DNA from: Opitutales bacterium
GTDB lineage: Bacteria > Verrucomicrobiota > Verrucomicrobiia > Opitutales > Seribacteraceae
Direction of reading: 5' to 3'
NCBI GenBank assembly: GCA_028101545.1
Contig: JAOHKZ010000001.1
Location: 1-64,000, forward strand
Length of the DNA stretch: 64,000 bases
Shown: piece by piece, positions 18,683 to 28,012 of the stretch
Layout: every line of letters begins with the position of its first letter
How positions within the stretch are numbered: the first letter of the stretch is position 1
Program-made: the position numbers and the translations under genes
Notes under the pieces: model-generated
Databases searched by the model: none
Told to the model about the DNA's origin: nothing
Seen by the model: the letters and a program-made list of their open reading frames with translations, nothing else

Positions 18683-21451
18683 TCAGTTATACATCGCTTT
18701 CAGCGGCGGTGAAAATTTAGTCAGGTTAATACCTTCCACTGCAGACTCATATTCTTCCATGGTTGGAATTCTTCCGAGTATTGCAGATAGAACAACGACC
18801 GGGGTGGATGCGAGTAATGACTCACCTTTTTTACGATCTGAGTCCTCAACCACACGGCCTTGGAATAAACGGGTAGAGGTGGACATAACGGTATCTCCAC
18901 GCTCTGCTTTTTCCTGATTGCCCATGCAAAGGTTGCATCCCGGGCGTTCCAAATACATCATATTCTCGTATTCTTCCCGGGCATTGTTCTTGGGTGCATC
19001 ATCGTTGAAAATAAAGCCGGAATATTTTTCGAGCATATTCCAGTCTCCTTCCTCCTTTAACTCGTCAATAATGTTGTAGGTGGGAGCGGTGACTACGAGG
19101 GGAGCCTTGAACTCAACCTTGCCGTTTTCCTTTTCCAGATTCCGCAACATGTGCGAGACAATCTTGAGGTCTCCTTTGTGCACCATGCAGGATCCAACAA
19201 ATCCGAGATCCACTTCCTTGGTTCCTTGATAATAGGAAACCGGGCGGATGGTGTCGTGGGTGTATCTTTTGGAAACATCATCATTATTTACATCCGGATC
19301 CGCAATCATGGGCTCGTTAATCTGATCCAAGTCCACCACAAATTCTTCATAATACTTCGCATTTCCATCAGGAGTCAGGGCGGGCTTTTCTCCGGACTTT
19401 ATTTCTGAAATGCGTTTATTTGCGATATCAATGAGTCCCTCGAGAACTTTTATATCGTTATCCATTCCCTTGTCGATCATGACCTGAATTCGTCCCTTTG
19501 CAATTTCGAGCGATTCAATCAGGGTATTATCCTGGGAAATACAAATTGAAGCTTTTGCCTTCATCTCCGCAGTCCAGTCAGTAAATGTGAAAGCCTGATC
19601 CGCAGGCAGGGTTCCTATGTGGACTTCGATAATTCTGCCCTGGAACACATTGTCTCCAAACTTTTTTAACATCTGTGCCTGGGTGGCATGAACCACATCA
19701 CGAAAGTCCATATGATCTTTCAGGCTGCCTTTAAAAGTAACCTTTACAGATTCAGGAATTGGCATGGTTGCCTCACCGGTTGCCAGAGCGAGGGCAACCG
19801 TTCCGGAATCGGCTCCAAATGCTACACCCTTGGACATCCGGGTATGAGAATCTCCACCGATAATGATCGACCAGTCATCGACGGTCAGATCATTGAGTAC
19901 CTTGTGGATCACGTCAGTCATGGCATGGTATTTACCATCTGGATCCCGTCCGGTGATTAAACCGAAGCTCTGCATAAATGTCATTAGCTTGGGTATGTTT
20001 ACCTGAGCTTTTTTATCCCAAACCGATGCTGTGTGACAACCGGACTGATAGGCCCCGTCAACGGTAGGGGAAATAACCGTGGCTGCCATCGCTTCCAGTT
20101 CCTGGGAAGTCATCAATCCCGTGGTATCCTGTGAACCCACAATGTTCACCTTTACCCGGACATCAGAACCTGCATGCAATACGGTGCCTTCCTTTACACC
20201 GACCATATTTTTATTAAAGATTTTTTCCACCGCGGTCAGACCCTGTCCCTCATGGGAAATTTCCCGGGCAGGTGCAAATGCAGACTGCAATTCAATACCC
20301 AGTATGGAAGCCGCTAAAGTTTGTAACTTCTTTCCAAATACAATCGCATAGGATCCACCCGCCTTGATAAATTCTTGTTTTTGTGGGGTCAGGGCAGGGG
20401 AGATATCAACTAATTCCTTGTCTCCCTCATAAAGCTTTTTTTCTTTTGTATTTATGGTAAGAACCTTGCCGGTTTCCACCGAGTAAGTCTGTTCCAGTAC
20501 CGGGTCACCATTGTCATCTAGTACGGTGTTTCCATCCGCATCCAATTTCTTTACCCAGTTATTTAGATCGATCCCAATTCCACCGGTCACACTTACCGTG
20601 GTCAAAAAGATTGGAGAAATTCCATTGGTACCCGCAACAATCGGGGCAAAATTGACGAACGGTACATACTTACTCGACTGTTTGCCGGTCCATAAAGCCA
20701 CATTGTTAACACCGGACATTCTTGATGACCCCACTCCCATGGTTCCCTTTTCCGCAATCAGCATGACTCTTTTGTCAGGATGTTGTTCTTTCAGGGCGGT
20801 GATTTCAGCCTGCGCCTTTTCGGAGATTAAACACTTACCATGCAGTTCACGGTCGGAGCGGGAATGGGCCTGATTCCCGGGTGAAAGTAAATCGGTTGAG
20901 ATATCCCCCTCGCCGGCAATAAAAGTAACCACCTCAATTTTTTCTTCCACCTCGGGCAGACGGGTGAAAAATTCCGCTTTGGAATAACTTTCCAAAATAT
21001 CTTTGGCAATCGTATTTCCTGCCTTGAAGGCATCTTCGAGACGATCGGTGTCTGCTTCATATAAAAAGACTTGGGTCTTTAAAACTTCTGCCGCATCCCG
21101 AGCAATGGATTCATTATCACCCAGGGCCAAATCGAGCAAAACCCTTACGGATGGTCCGCCCTTCATGTGAGATAATAATTCGAATGCAAAAGTGGGGGTG
21201 ATTTCTTCCACTATGGATTCACCAAGAACAATTTCCTTTAAGAAATCCGCTTTTTCACCTGCCGCACTCGTGGTGCCGGGCAATGTGTTAAAGATAAAGA
21301 AATCTAAGGACTGAGCTCTGTGCTCATTTGCGTTGTCTTTTATTTGAGCGATTATTTCCGCAATCAATTCGCTACCGTCAATAGGCTTTGGACTTAGACC
21401 CTGAGTTTTTCTTTCTTCGATCTCGGTTAGGTATTCTTGGTAGGTATTCAT
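18683..21451 (-). CDS. acnB: Bifunctional aconitate hydratase 2 / 2-methylisocitrate dehydratase
   Basis: 922 aa; AcnB-like N-terminal HEAT region and catalytic region with IGGDSHTRMSKGVAFGADSGT and ERPGCNLCMGNQE cluster ligands. Confidence 0.95.
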   Translation of the reverse strand: MNTYQEYLTEIEERKTQGLSPKPIDGSELIAEIIAQIKDNANEHRAQSLDFFIFNTLPGTTSAAGEKADFLKEIVLGESIVEEITPTFAFELLSHMKGGPSVRVLLDLALGDNESIARDAAEVLKTQVFLYEADTDRLEDAFKAGNTIAKDILESYSKAEFFTRLPEVEEKIEVVTFIAGEGDISTDLLSPGNQAHSRSDRELHGKCLISEKAQAEITALKEQHPDKRVMLIAEKGTMGVGSSRMSGVNNVALWTGKQSSKYVPFVNFAPIVAGTNGISPIFLTTVSVTGGIGIDLNNWVKKLDADGNTVLDDNGDPVLEQTYSVETGKVLTINTKEKKLYEGDKELVDISPALTPQKQEFIKAGGSYAIVFGKKLQTLAASILGIELQSAFAPAREISHEGQGLTAVEKIFNKNMVGVKEGTVLHAGSDVRVKVNIVGSQDTTGLMTSQELEAMAATVISPTVDGAYQSGCHTASVWDKKAQVNIPKLMTFMQSFGLITGRDPDGKYHAMTDVIHKVLNDLTVDDWSIIIGGDSHTRMSKGVAFGADSGTVALALATGEATMPIPESVKVTFKGSLKDHMDFRDVVHATQAQMLKKFGDNVFQGRIIEVHIGTLPADQAFTFTDWTAEMKAKASICISQDNTLIESLEIAKGRIQVMIDKGMDNDIKVLEGLIDIANKRISEIKSGEKPALTPDGNAKYYEEFVVDLDQINEPMIADPDVNNDDVSKRYTHDTIRPVSYYQGTKEVDLGFVGSCMVHKGDLKIVSHMLRNLEKENGKVEFKAPLVVTAPTYNIIDELKEEGDWNMLEKYSGFIFNDDAPKNNAREEYENMMYLERPGCNLCMGNQEKAERGDTVMSTSTRLFQGRVVEDSDRKKGESLLASTPVVVLSAILGRIPTMEEYESAVEGINLTKFSPPLKAMYN

Positions 21452-21614
21452 AGGTGGCAGAGTAAATAAAATTAGGAATTCTAAGTTTTAGCAGATAATG
21501 ATTTTAAGTTAAGCTAAAAAATATCACTTTTGATGAACTGGGGTAGGTATTTTAAAATCATGCTCAACCCTTTTGCGATTTACGAAAACTCCCTTTTACT
21601 AGATAGTTTGATAC

Positions 21615-21977
21615 ATGAATATTACTATGTCACTTTCCTTGGAAGTTTTGTCCATTCTTGTGTTCGGTTCCATCATATTTGTATGGGGAATTCGCTACAA
21701 CAACATCAAGGATGAATTCAAACATTTTCAACTACCCAACTGGCTGAGAGATTTGGTCGGAATATTAAAGCTCTCCTTTGCAATCATGTTATTTAGTAAA
21801 GACCTGCAAATTGTTCAAATTGGTGCATCCGGTATTGCTCTGCTAATGGTTGCCGCCCTGGTTACCCACTTACGCTTAAAAAGCGAGCCTGCTCGCATGC
21901 TTCCTTCATTTGCCCTACTCTGTGCCTGCGTGGCTATTGTATACATGAGCAATCAACTGCTCATACCCCCTGCTTGA
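21615..21977 (+). CDS. Hypothetical membrane protein, DoxX-like
   Basis: Hydrophobic multi-TM ORF followed 4 nt later by a similar small TM protein. Confidence 0.5.
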   Translation: MNITMSLSLEVLSILVFGSIIFVWGIRYNNIKDEFKHFQLPNWLRDLVGILKLSFAIMLFSKDLQIVQIGASGIALLMVAALVTHLRLKSEPARMLPSFALLCACVAIVYMSNQLLIPPA

Positions 21978-21980
21978 TTT

Positions 21981-22337
21981 GTGATCTACCTGGGGATAGC
22001 AGTTCAAATATTACTATTCCTGGTATTTGCTGTTGGTGGGAGTATCAGACTCTTTCAACCCATTGTGGTACTTGCAAAGCGAATGCGCTGGGTTTCGTAT
22101 TTTAGCCCTAAAATTGTTCGCTCGATTGCCCTGGTCGAAGTAATTTGTGGAGTCGGTATTCTACTCCCATTAATTCTTACAGATAGTTCCTTCTCTTTCC
22201 TGTTTTATTCCGGCTGTCTGCTTATGGCTACTATGGTCGGTGCGGTCATAACCCACCTTGTTATTGGGGATTACCGTCAAATTATCGGCAACCTTGCTCT
22301 TTTGGGAATGATCTACTTTGTTACATTCCCTGTTTAG
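21981..22337 (+). CDS. DoxX-like small membrane protein
   Basis: Multi-TM; GSIRLFQPIVVLAKRMRWVSYFSPKIVRSIALVEVICGVGILLP; GTG start. Confidence 0.55.
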   Translation: MIYLGIAVQILLFLVFAVGGSIRLFQPIVVLAKRMRWVSYFSPKIVRSIALVEVICGVGILLPLILTDSSFSFLFYSGCLLMATMVGAVITHLVIGDYRQIIGNLALLGMIYFVTFPV

Positions 22338-22507
22338 CAATTTTTTTCTAATTTCTGTCGAGGTCAGTTTTTTGAACCTGTTGTCAAACCCAAGACTATT
22401 ATCCTACACTGCCAGGTGGGGAGTTGAATTCCTTGTCCGATTTAAAACCACTCGAGGTGTAAAAGAAACTTGAACAAAGTTGTGCTTGTGAAGATGGAGG
22501 TGGGCAG

Positions 22508-22942
22508 ATGTATTTAAAGACAATGCTACAAGTTTCCTCCAGAGTATCCATTCCCTTACAGGAGATTCAATTGCAGGCTATTCGTTCGCAGGGGGCCGGT
22601 GGGCAGAATGTAAATAAAGTATCTACCGCGGTCCATTTATTCTTCGATATCCGGGCATCTTCTTTACCCGAAGTGTATAAAGCTCGTTTACTAAGTATGA
22701 AAGACCGTCGGATCAGTCCGGCAGGCATCGTGATAATCAAGTCTCAGGAAGCACGCACCCAGGAGACCAACCGGGAAAAAGCTCTGGGCCGATTGAAGGA
22801 GTTAATCAAGGAAACGATGCAGGTTCGCAAGTCCCGCCGGGCAACTGCTCCAACCCGCGGTTCAAAAGAACGCCGCTTGCAGGCCAAAGATACCCGTTCA
22901 AAAACGAAGAAATTCAGACGGCGTCCCGGTCTGGACGATTAG
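22508..22942 (+). CDS. arfB: Alternative ribosome-rescue factor ArfB (YaeJ family); true start may be the internal Met at 22523
   Basis: AIRSQGAGGQNVNKVSTAVHLFFDI with GGQ motif; basic tail SKERRLQAKDTRSKTKKFRRRPGLDD. Confidence 0.93.
   Translation: MYLKTMLQVSSRVSIPLQEIQLQAIRSQGAGGQNVNKVSTAVHLFFDIRASSLPEVYKARLLSMKDRRISPAGIVIIKSQEARTQETNREKALGRLKELIKETMQVRKSRRATAPTRGSKERRLQAKDTRSKTKKFRRRPGLDD
22911..22930 (+). repeat. 20-bp exact direct repeat, copy 1 (inside arfB 3' end)
   Basis: aattcagacggcgtcccggt, identical to 23698-23717. Confidence 0.9.
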
Positions 22943-22972
22943 AGAGAAATCTCTGAATAGAGAGTCGCCATG

Positions 22973-22989
22973 TGTCGATGCTATCGACA
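22973..22989. repeat. Short inverted repeat (TGTCGAT gct ATCGACA)
   Basis: 7-bp perfect stem, 3-nt loop, upstream of the TA module. Confidence 0.7.
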
Positions 22990-23002
22990 GGTGAGTTCAT
23001 AT

Positions 23003-23031
23003 ATGTCGATAAAAGTAGATTTTATCGACAT
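23003..23031. promoter_or_regulatory. Perfect 12-bp inverted repeat ATGTCGATAAAA-gtaga-TTTTATCGACAT; candidate operator or terminator
   Basis: Read directly; shares TGTCGAT/ATCGACA with the hairpin at 22973-22989. Confidence 0.6.
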
Positions 23032-23105
23032 GTAATAGCCTCTGTTAGTGAAATTGCATGCATGTGTATGTTGACAAAAGGCACACATTGCGGTAGTTTT
23101 ATTCT

Positions 23106-23378
23106 GTGTTCGATTGGTCTGATGAAAAAGATAAAAAGCTTAAACAAGAGAGAGGTATAGGTTTTGAAGATATTGTTTTTCATGTTGCTTCAGGTGACCT
23201 GCTCAGTGTTTCGGATCACCCGAATTCTCAGAAATATCCTAATCAGAAAATTATGTGTGTAATGGTGGATGAATATGTTTATCTTGTTCCCTATGTGGAG
23301 GAAGAGAATCGAAAGTTTTTGAAAACCATTATCCCCAGTCGTCGGGCTACCAAAGAATTTAAACAGAAAGAAAAATAA
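23106..23378 (+). CDS. BrnT-like toxin
   Basis: MFDWSDEKDKKLKQERGIGFEDIVFHVASGD...FLKTIIPSRRATKEF; length and layout resemble BrnT; immediately upstream of an antitoxin-like gene. Confidence 0.7.
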   Translation: MFDWSDEKDKKLKQERGIGFEDIVFHVASGDLLSVSDHPNSQKYPNQKIMCVMVDEYVYLVPYVEEENRKFLKTIIPSRRATKEFKQKEK

Positions 23379-23695
23379 TGAAATTAGATGCATACGAAAA
23401 AGAACTTTTACAATTGGATGATGATGGGCAAATTTCTGTCCAGTCTCCAGATCCTAAAGAAAAAGAGGCCCTCATCGCGGCTGCCCGTGAAACCTTGCAA
23501 AAAGACAAACGAATTAATATCCGTATGTCCGGTCGCGATCTTCTCTCCCTTAAAAGAAAAGCGAACCGCTTTGGCATGCCTTATCAAACCCTCATCTCCA
23601 GTATTCTTCATCAATATGTTTCCGGAGATCTCAAACCTTCGCAGATTGAGGAAACCCAGTCAAAATATCGCAAGAAAAACCGTGGCAAAGATTGA
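23378..23695 (+). CDS. Antitoxin-like ribbon-helix-helix (CopG/BrnA-type) protein
   Basis: KRINIRMSGRDLLSLKRKANRFGMPYQTLISSILHQYVSGDL; ATG overlaps the stop of the toxin ORF. Confidence 0.75.
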   Translation: MKLDAYEKELLQLDDDGQISVQSPDPKEKEALIAAARETLQKDKRINIRMSGRDLLSLKRKANRFGMPYQTLISSILHQYVSGDLKPSQIEETQSKYRKKNRGKD

Positions 23696-23697
23696 GG

Positions 23698-23729
23698 AAT
23701 TCAGACGGCGTCCCGGTTTTGATGATTGA
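23698..23729 (+). pseudogene. Orphan duplicate of the arfB 3' end
   Basis: aattcagacggcgtcccggt exact 20 bp, reading on as FRRRPGFDD* versus FRRRPGLDD* of arfB. Confidence 0.8.
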
Positions 23730-23764
23730 ATGAAATCCATTAATCCAGTTTCACACAGTAATTA

Positions 23765-23929
23765 TTAGCCTATAAATAGGCTGGCAAGTCCGAGTAGGAA
23801 AGTAAACACGGCAAATCCCGTATGAACTCCAAATGTACCTCCGAATATAAAAGGGGAAATTATGACCAATGAACTGGTTATCATAATCATTATGTAGCTA
23901 AACATTCTAAGTATTTTCATGAAAGACAT
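23765..23929 (-). CDS. Putative small hydrophobic protein (54 aa), not in the ORF track
   Basis: MSFMKILRMFSYIMIMITSSLVIISPFIFGGTFGVHTGFAVFTFLLGLASLFIG*; two predicted TM segments. Confidence 0.45.
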   Translation of the reverse strand: MSFMKILRMFSYIMIMITSSLVIISPFIFGGTFGVHTGFAVFTFLLGLASLFIG

Positions 23930-24094
23930 TTCTTTGAGCCCTCCTCATTTGTCTTTTGGAAATTTTTAAAACGAATAGGCATACAGTAACAAGATTGGTA
24001 GTCTCCACTTACCAAATCATTCTGTAAATAAAAAATTGAGTTCATAATCTTTTATTAATTTGAAAACCATTAAGTGATACTTTATGGTTTATGA

Positions 24095-25138
24095 ATGAAA
24101 GTTGAACGACTTACTGAAATAAAGAAGTTACTTGATCGGGCAGGGGAAATGCCAGACGAACTTGCCAAAAACCTCCACCAATGGTTCCGGGTTGAACTTA
24201 CTTACACCAGTAACGCCCTCGAAGGAAACACCCTTACCCGCAGGGAGACTGCAATGGTGGTGGAAAAAGGAATCACCGTGGGCGGGAAGAGCCTGGTCGA
24301 GCACTTGGAGGCTACCAACCATGCACAAGCTTTTGATTGGATCGCAGAAAAGGCCCGCAAGCCACTCAAGCATTTCAAAGAAAACGATCTTCTTTCCCTG
24401 CATAAAATGATCCTATCTGGCATAGATAACCACAATGCAGGCTTTTATCGGAATGTTCCTGTTCGCCTTTCTGGTTCGCGGACAGTTCTCCCAAATCCCC
24501 GAAAAGTGCCAGATTTAATCTCCGCTTTTCATAAGTGGCTCCAAACCACGAAGAAGATTCACCCAGTGGATCTTGCCGCAGAAGCTCATTACCGCCTGGT
24601 TACTATTCACCCCTTTATTGACGGTAATGGCCGCACCGCGCGCCTGCTCATGAATCTAATCCTTATGTGTCATGGTTATCCGCCTGCGATCATTCGTAAA
24701 AACGAACGGGGTAAATATTTGGATGCTTTGGAAAAAGCACAGACCGGTGGTTCGCAGGATGATTATTTGCAACTGATTTATCGTGCAGTCGATCGCTCCC
24801 TTGATATTTATGTGGAAGCCACCTCAGGAGAAGGCGATTTCGTCTCCGAGCCTGATGACTCCCTTTTACGTATTGGTCAACTGGCCAAGCAAACAGGAAT
24901 AAATGTCAGCACTATTCGTTTCTGGCTTACTTCCGGGCTACTCGAAGTTTCAGAAACCACACCCAGTGGTTACCAGCTTTTTTCAGCTGCGATGGTTATA
25001 CGGATTGAAGAGATTAAATCCCTCAAAGAACAACGGTTTACCCTTCAGGAAATCAAATCCAAGCTCTCCAGTATGTCGGATGTGGCAGAAGATATCATGA
25101 ACCGCTACAAGTCCACATTTGAAAAGTTAGCCGACTAA
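24095..25138 (+). CDS. Fic-domain protein with C-terminal MerR-like HTH
   Basis: Fic motif HPFIDGNGRTAR; N-terminal inhibitory-type motif TSNALEGN; C-terminal LLRIGQLAKQTGINVSTIRFWLTSGLLEVSETTPSGYQLFSAAMVIRIEEIKSLKEQRFTLQEIKSKL. Confidence 0.88.
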   Translation: MKVERLTEIKKLLDRAGEMPDELAKNLHQWFRVELTYTSNALEGNTLTRRETAMVVEKGITVGGKSLVEHLEATNHAQAFDWIAEKARKPLKHFKENDLLSLHKMILSGIDNHNAGFYRNVPVRLSGSRTVLPNPRKVPDLISAFHKWLQTTKKIHPVDLAAEAHYRLVTIHPFIDGNGRTARLLMNLILMCHGYPPAIIRKNERGKYLDALEKAQTGGSQDDYLQLIYRAVDRSLDIYVEATSGEGDFVSEPDDSLLRIGQLAKQTGINVSTIRFWLTSGLLEVSETTPSGYQLFSAAMVIRIEEIKSLKEQRFTLQEIKSKLSSMSDVAEDIMNRYKSTFEKLAD

Positions 25139-25210
25139 AAAACTATAATTCCACTCATCTCAATTCTTTCTTTTTAATGCTCGCCACTTCGGCGATTTCA
25201 GCATCTATAG

Positions 25211-27958
25211 ATGCGCATGGTAGAAGTGGATATACAACCCGGTCAGCGCTGGGTAAGTGATGCCGAGCCCGAGCTCGGTCTTGGAGTGGTCATGAGTGCG
25301 GGTAGTGGTCGGGTGTCCATTCTTTTTCCGGCCGTGGATGACCGACGCGAATATGCCCTCGATTCCGCCCCCGTCCGTCGGGTCGCGTTTGAAGTGGGGG
25401 ATGCCCTCAAGACACACGATGGACAATCCGGTTCTATTGAAGCGGTTAAGGAAGAGGGTGGCTTCTTACATTACCAAGTAAAAGGGGAGTGGGTTCCCGA
25501 AGCTGCTTTGGCGGATACCATCAGTTTTTCCAATCCACTCGATCGTTTAATGGGCAGGCAATTCGATGAACCCCATCTCTTTCATGTCCGTAATGAGGTG
25601 CTCAATTGGCAGTCTAAAATTCGTAAATCTCCCAACCGTGGCTTTACTGGTGGGCGGATCGATCTGATCGAACACCAGCTCTACCTCGCCCAGGAAGTAA
25701 CCAGTCGTCTGCAACCACGCGTCCTCCTCGCCGATGAAGTCGGATTGGGAAAAACCATCGAGGCCTGTTTGATCCTTCATCGCCTCCATCTTACCGGCCG
25801 TGCCGAGCGGGCTCTTATCATTTTGCCGGAATCCTTGATGCATCAATGGTTCATCGAACTGCTTCGCCGGTTCAACTTGGTTGCCAGTTTGTTCGATGAA
25901 GAACGCTGCCAGGCCATCGAAAGCGCCGATCCGGAAATGAACCCCTTTCTTGATAGCCAGATCGTCTGCGTAAGCCTTGATTATCTCACCCGTTCTATGG
26001 AACGCTACACCCAGGTACTCGATGCTGAGTGGGACCTCTTAATTGTCGACGAAGCCCACCACCTCGAATGGACACCAGAACTTGCCAGCACCGCATACCA
26101 AATGGTGGAAGGTCTGGCAGAGAAGATTCCTGCCGTATTACTCCTTACCGCCACTCCTCAACAACTCGGTCCAGAAGGACACTTTGCCCGCCTCCGTTTG
26201 CTCGATCCTGCCCGTTATAACGATTTGGAAACTTTTATCGAAGAGAGCGATCACTACCAGGAAATGGCCGGACTCGTCGACCGGATCGATGGCAAAGAAG
26301 AACTCACATCTTCCGATTGGGAGATGATCCAAAAGAGCTCCTCTCATCTCCATGAACAGTACTCCGGTAAAAAATCCCTCACCTCAGCCGACCGTGCCAA
26401 GCTTACCGAAAATATCATCGATAGTTTTGGCCCCGGTCGAGTCATGTTTCGCAATACCCGCAAAGCCCTCAAGGGATTCCCCCAGCGCCAACAAGTGCTC
26501 CATCCGCTAGATTCGGTCTCGGAGGAAAACCCTGCATTCGATCAAAAAATCCAATGGTTGATTTCCTGGTTAGCCGATAACCAAAAGGAAAAAGTCCTGC
26601 TTATCTGTAAGACCAAGGCAATGGTCGAAGAAATTTACGAAGCCGTTCAGAAACAGGTTAATCTAAACCTCAGCCAGTTTCATGAAGGATTAAACCTGAT
26701 CCAACGCGATCGCCAGGCCGCTTACTTTGCCGACCCCAAAGGTGCCCGTGTACTCCTCTGCTCGGAGATCGGTAGCGAAGGGCGCAACTTTCAATTTGCC
26801 CATCACCTCATTCTTTGGGACCTCCCCGATAACCCCGAACTCTTGGAACAACGCATTGGCCGGCTCGACCGAATTGGCCAGACCGATACCATCCACATTC
26901 ATCTTCCCTACATTCAAAATTCGGCTGAAGAAGTGTGGGTCCAGTTTTATAACAAGGGAGTCGGCATCTTTGAACAACCTGTCCCCACGGCTTTGATTAT
27001 CGCAGAAACCTTTGGGGGAGAACTTGAAAAGTTGAGTAATAAATTTGATGCCGATGCTCTCCAGTCCCTTGTGACTAATGTTATCGATGCACGAAAAGAC
27101 CTCGGTGAAAAACTCGAAAATGGCTACCTTCGCCTGCTTGCCCGTAATTCGAATAAGCCCGGTCAAAGCGAACTGCTTCGTGAACAAATCCAGTCATCCG
27201 ATACCGACTCCGCTTTCGAAACCTTTGCCACCGACCTCATGGAATATGTTGGCCTACGCGTCGAAGATCTGAGTGACCGCCGCTATTTTTTTAAGCCCGA
27301 GTATGGGCAAATGGACAGCCTGCCCGGGCTTGACCCGGAAGGCATGATGGCCACCTTCGATCGTACCGACGCCCTTAATCGGGACGATATTCAATTCTTC
27401 ACCGCGGATCATCCACTGCTTCGTAACTCGCTCGACTCCCTACTCAGCAGCGAAAAAGGCAATGCCGTACTTTCCGTTTACCAAGGCACCGAAGCCCCCG
27501 GTATCTTCCTGCAAGTCACTTACCTGGTTGAATGCGTAGCCCCCCGCAATTTACATATCGATCGCTACCTACCGATTAGCCCCACCACCCTTTGGCTCGA
27601 TCATACTGGGGATGCTATATCCGCTCCTGATTTTTCCGTTGGAAAATTGAACCCCTCTCCGGACACCGATGATATCCTGGGTAACTCTGGAATCAAACGC
27701 CTGGTCAAAAAAATGCTACGATCCGCCGAGGCTCAAATGTATAAAGTGACCGAAGACCTGGTCACCGAAGCCGGTATTGCAGCAGAGAAAGAACTCCAAT
27801 CTGAAATCTCCCGTCTACAAAACCTTGCCCGCCTCAACCCAGCCATTGATCAATCGGAAATCAAAAACTTACAAACCCACCAAACCGAACTCGAAGAAGC
27901 CCTCGCCGAAACTCGCTTTCGCTTGGACTCTCTGCACCTCGTAGTTGTGGAGAATTAA
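25211..27958 (+). CDS. rapA: RapA/HepA-type SNF2 helicase, RNA polymerase-associated
   Basis: 915 aa; N-terminal PGQRWVSDAEPELGLGVV; LLADEVGLGKTIEA; DEAHH; LLCSEIGSEGRNFQFAHHLILWDLPDNPELLEQRIGRLDRIGQ; true start may be Met3 (25217). Confidence 0.93.
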   Translation: MRMVEVDIQPGQRWVSDAEPELGLGVVMSAGSGRVSILFPAVDDRREYALDSAPVRRVAFEVGDALKTHDGQSGSIEAVKEEGGFLHYQVKGEWVPEAALADTISFSNPLDRLMGRQFDEPHLFHVRNEVLNWQSKIRKSPNRGFTGGRIDLIEHQLYLAQEVTSRLQPRVLLADEVGLGKTIEACLILHRLHLTGRAERALIILPESLMHQWFIELLRRFNLVASLFDEERCQAIESADPEMNPFLDSQIVCVSLDYLTRSMERYTQVLDAEWDLLIVDEAHHLEWTPELASTAYQMVEGLAEKIPAVLLLTATPQQLGPEGHFARLRLLDPARYNDLETFIEESDHYQEMAGLVDRIDGKEELTSSDWEMIQKSSSHLHEQYSGKKSLTSADRAKLTENIIDSFGPGRVMFRNTRKALKGFPQRQQVLHPLDSVSEENPAFDQKIQWLISWLADNQKEKVLLICKTKAMVEEIYEAVQKQVNLNLSQFHEGLNLIQRDRQAAYFADPKGARVLLCSEIGSEGRNFQFAHHLILWDLPDNPELLEQRIGRLDRIGQTDTIHIHLPYIQNSAEEVWVQFYNKGVGIFEQPVPTALIIAETFGGELEKLSNKFDADALQSLVTNVIDARKDLGEKLENGYLRLLARNSNKPGQSELLREQIQSSDTDSAFETFATDLMEYVGLRVEDLSDRRYFFKPEYGQMDSLPGLDPEGMMATFDRTDALNRDDIQFFTADHPLLRNSLDSLLSSEKGNAVLSVYQGTEAPGIFLQVTYLVECVAPRNLHIDRYLPISPTTLWLDHTGDAISAPDFSVGKLNPSPDTDDILGNSGIKRLVKKMLRSAEAQMYKVTEDLVTEAGIAAEKELQSEISRLQNLARLNPAIDQSEIKNLQTHQTELEEALAETRFRLDSLHLVVVEN
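27827..27958 (+). repeat. rapA 3'-end repeat, copy 1 (in the intact gene)
   Basis: 132 bp, about 114/132 identical by hand alignment to 29484-29615; encodes ARLNPAIDQSEIKNLQTHQTELEEALAETRFRLDSLHLVVVEN*. Confidence 0.9.
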
Positions 27959-28012
27959 AAGGATTTTTCCCATCCTCATTCTCTCTTCACCCTTTCGTTT
28001 GGTTTGATGTCT

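Noticed and set aside
23388-23729. Alternative 113-aa ORF overlapping the antitoxin frame
   Set aside because: Frame-shifted relative to the RHH-like antitoxin ORF 23378-23695; only its last residues are meaningful, as the arfB tail duplicate.
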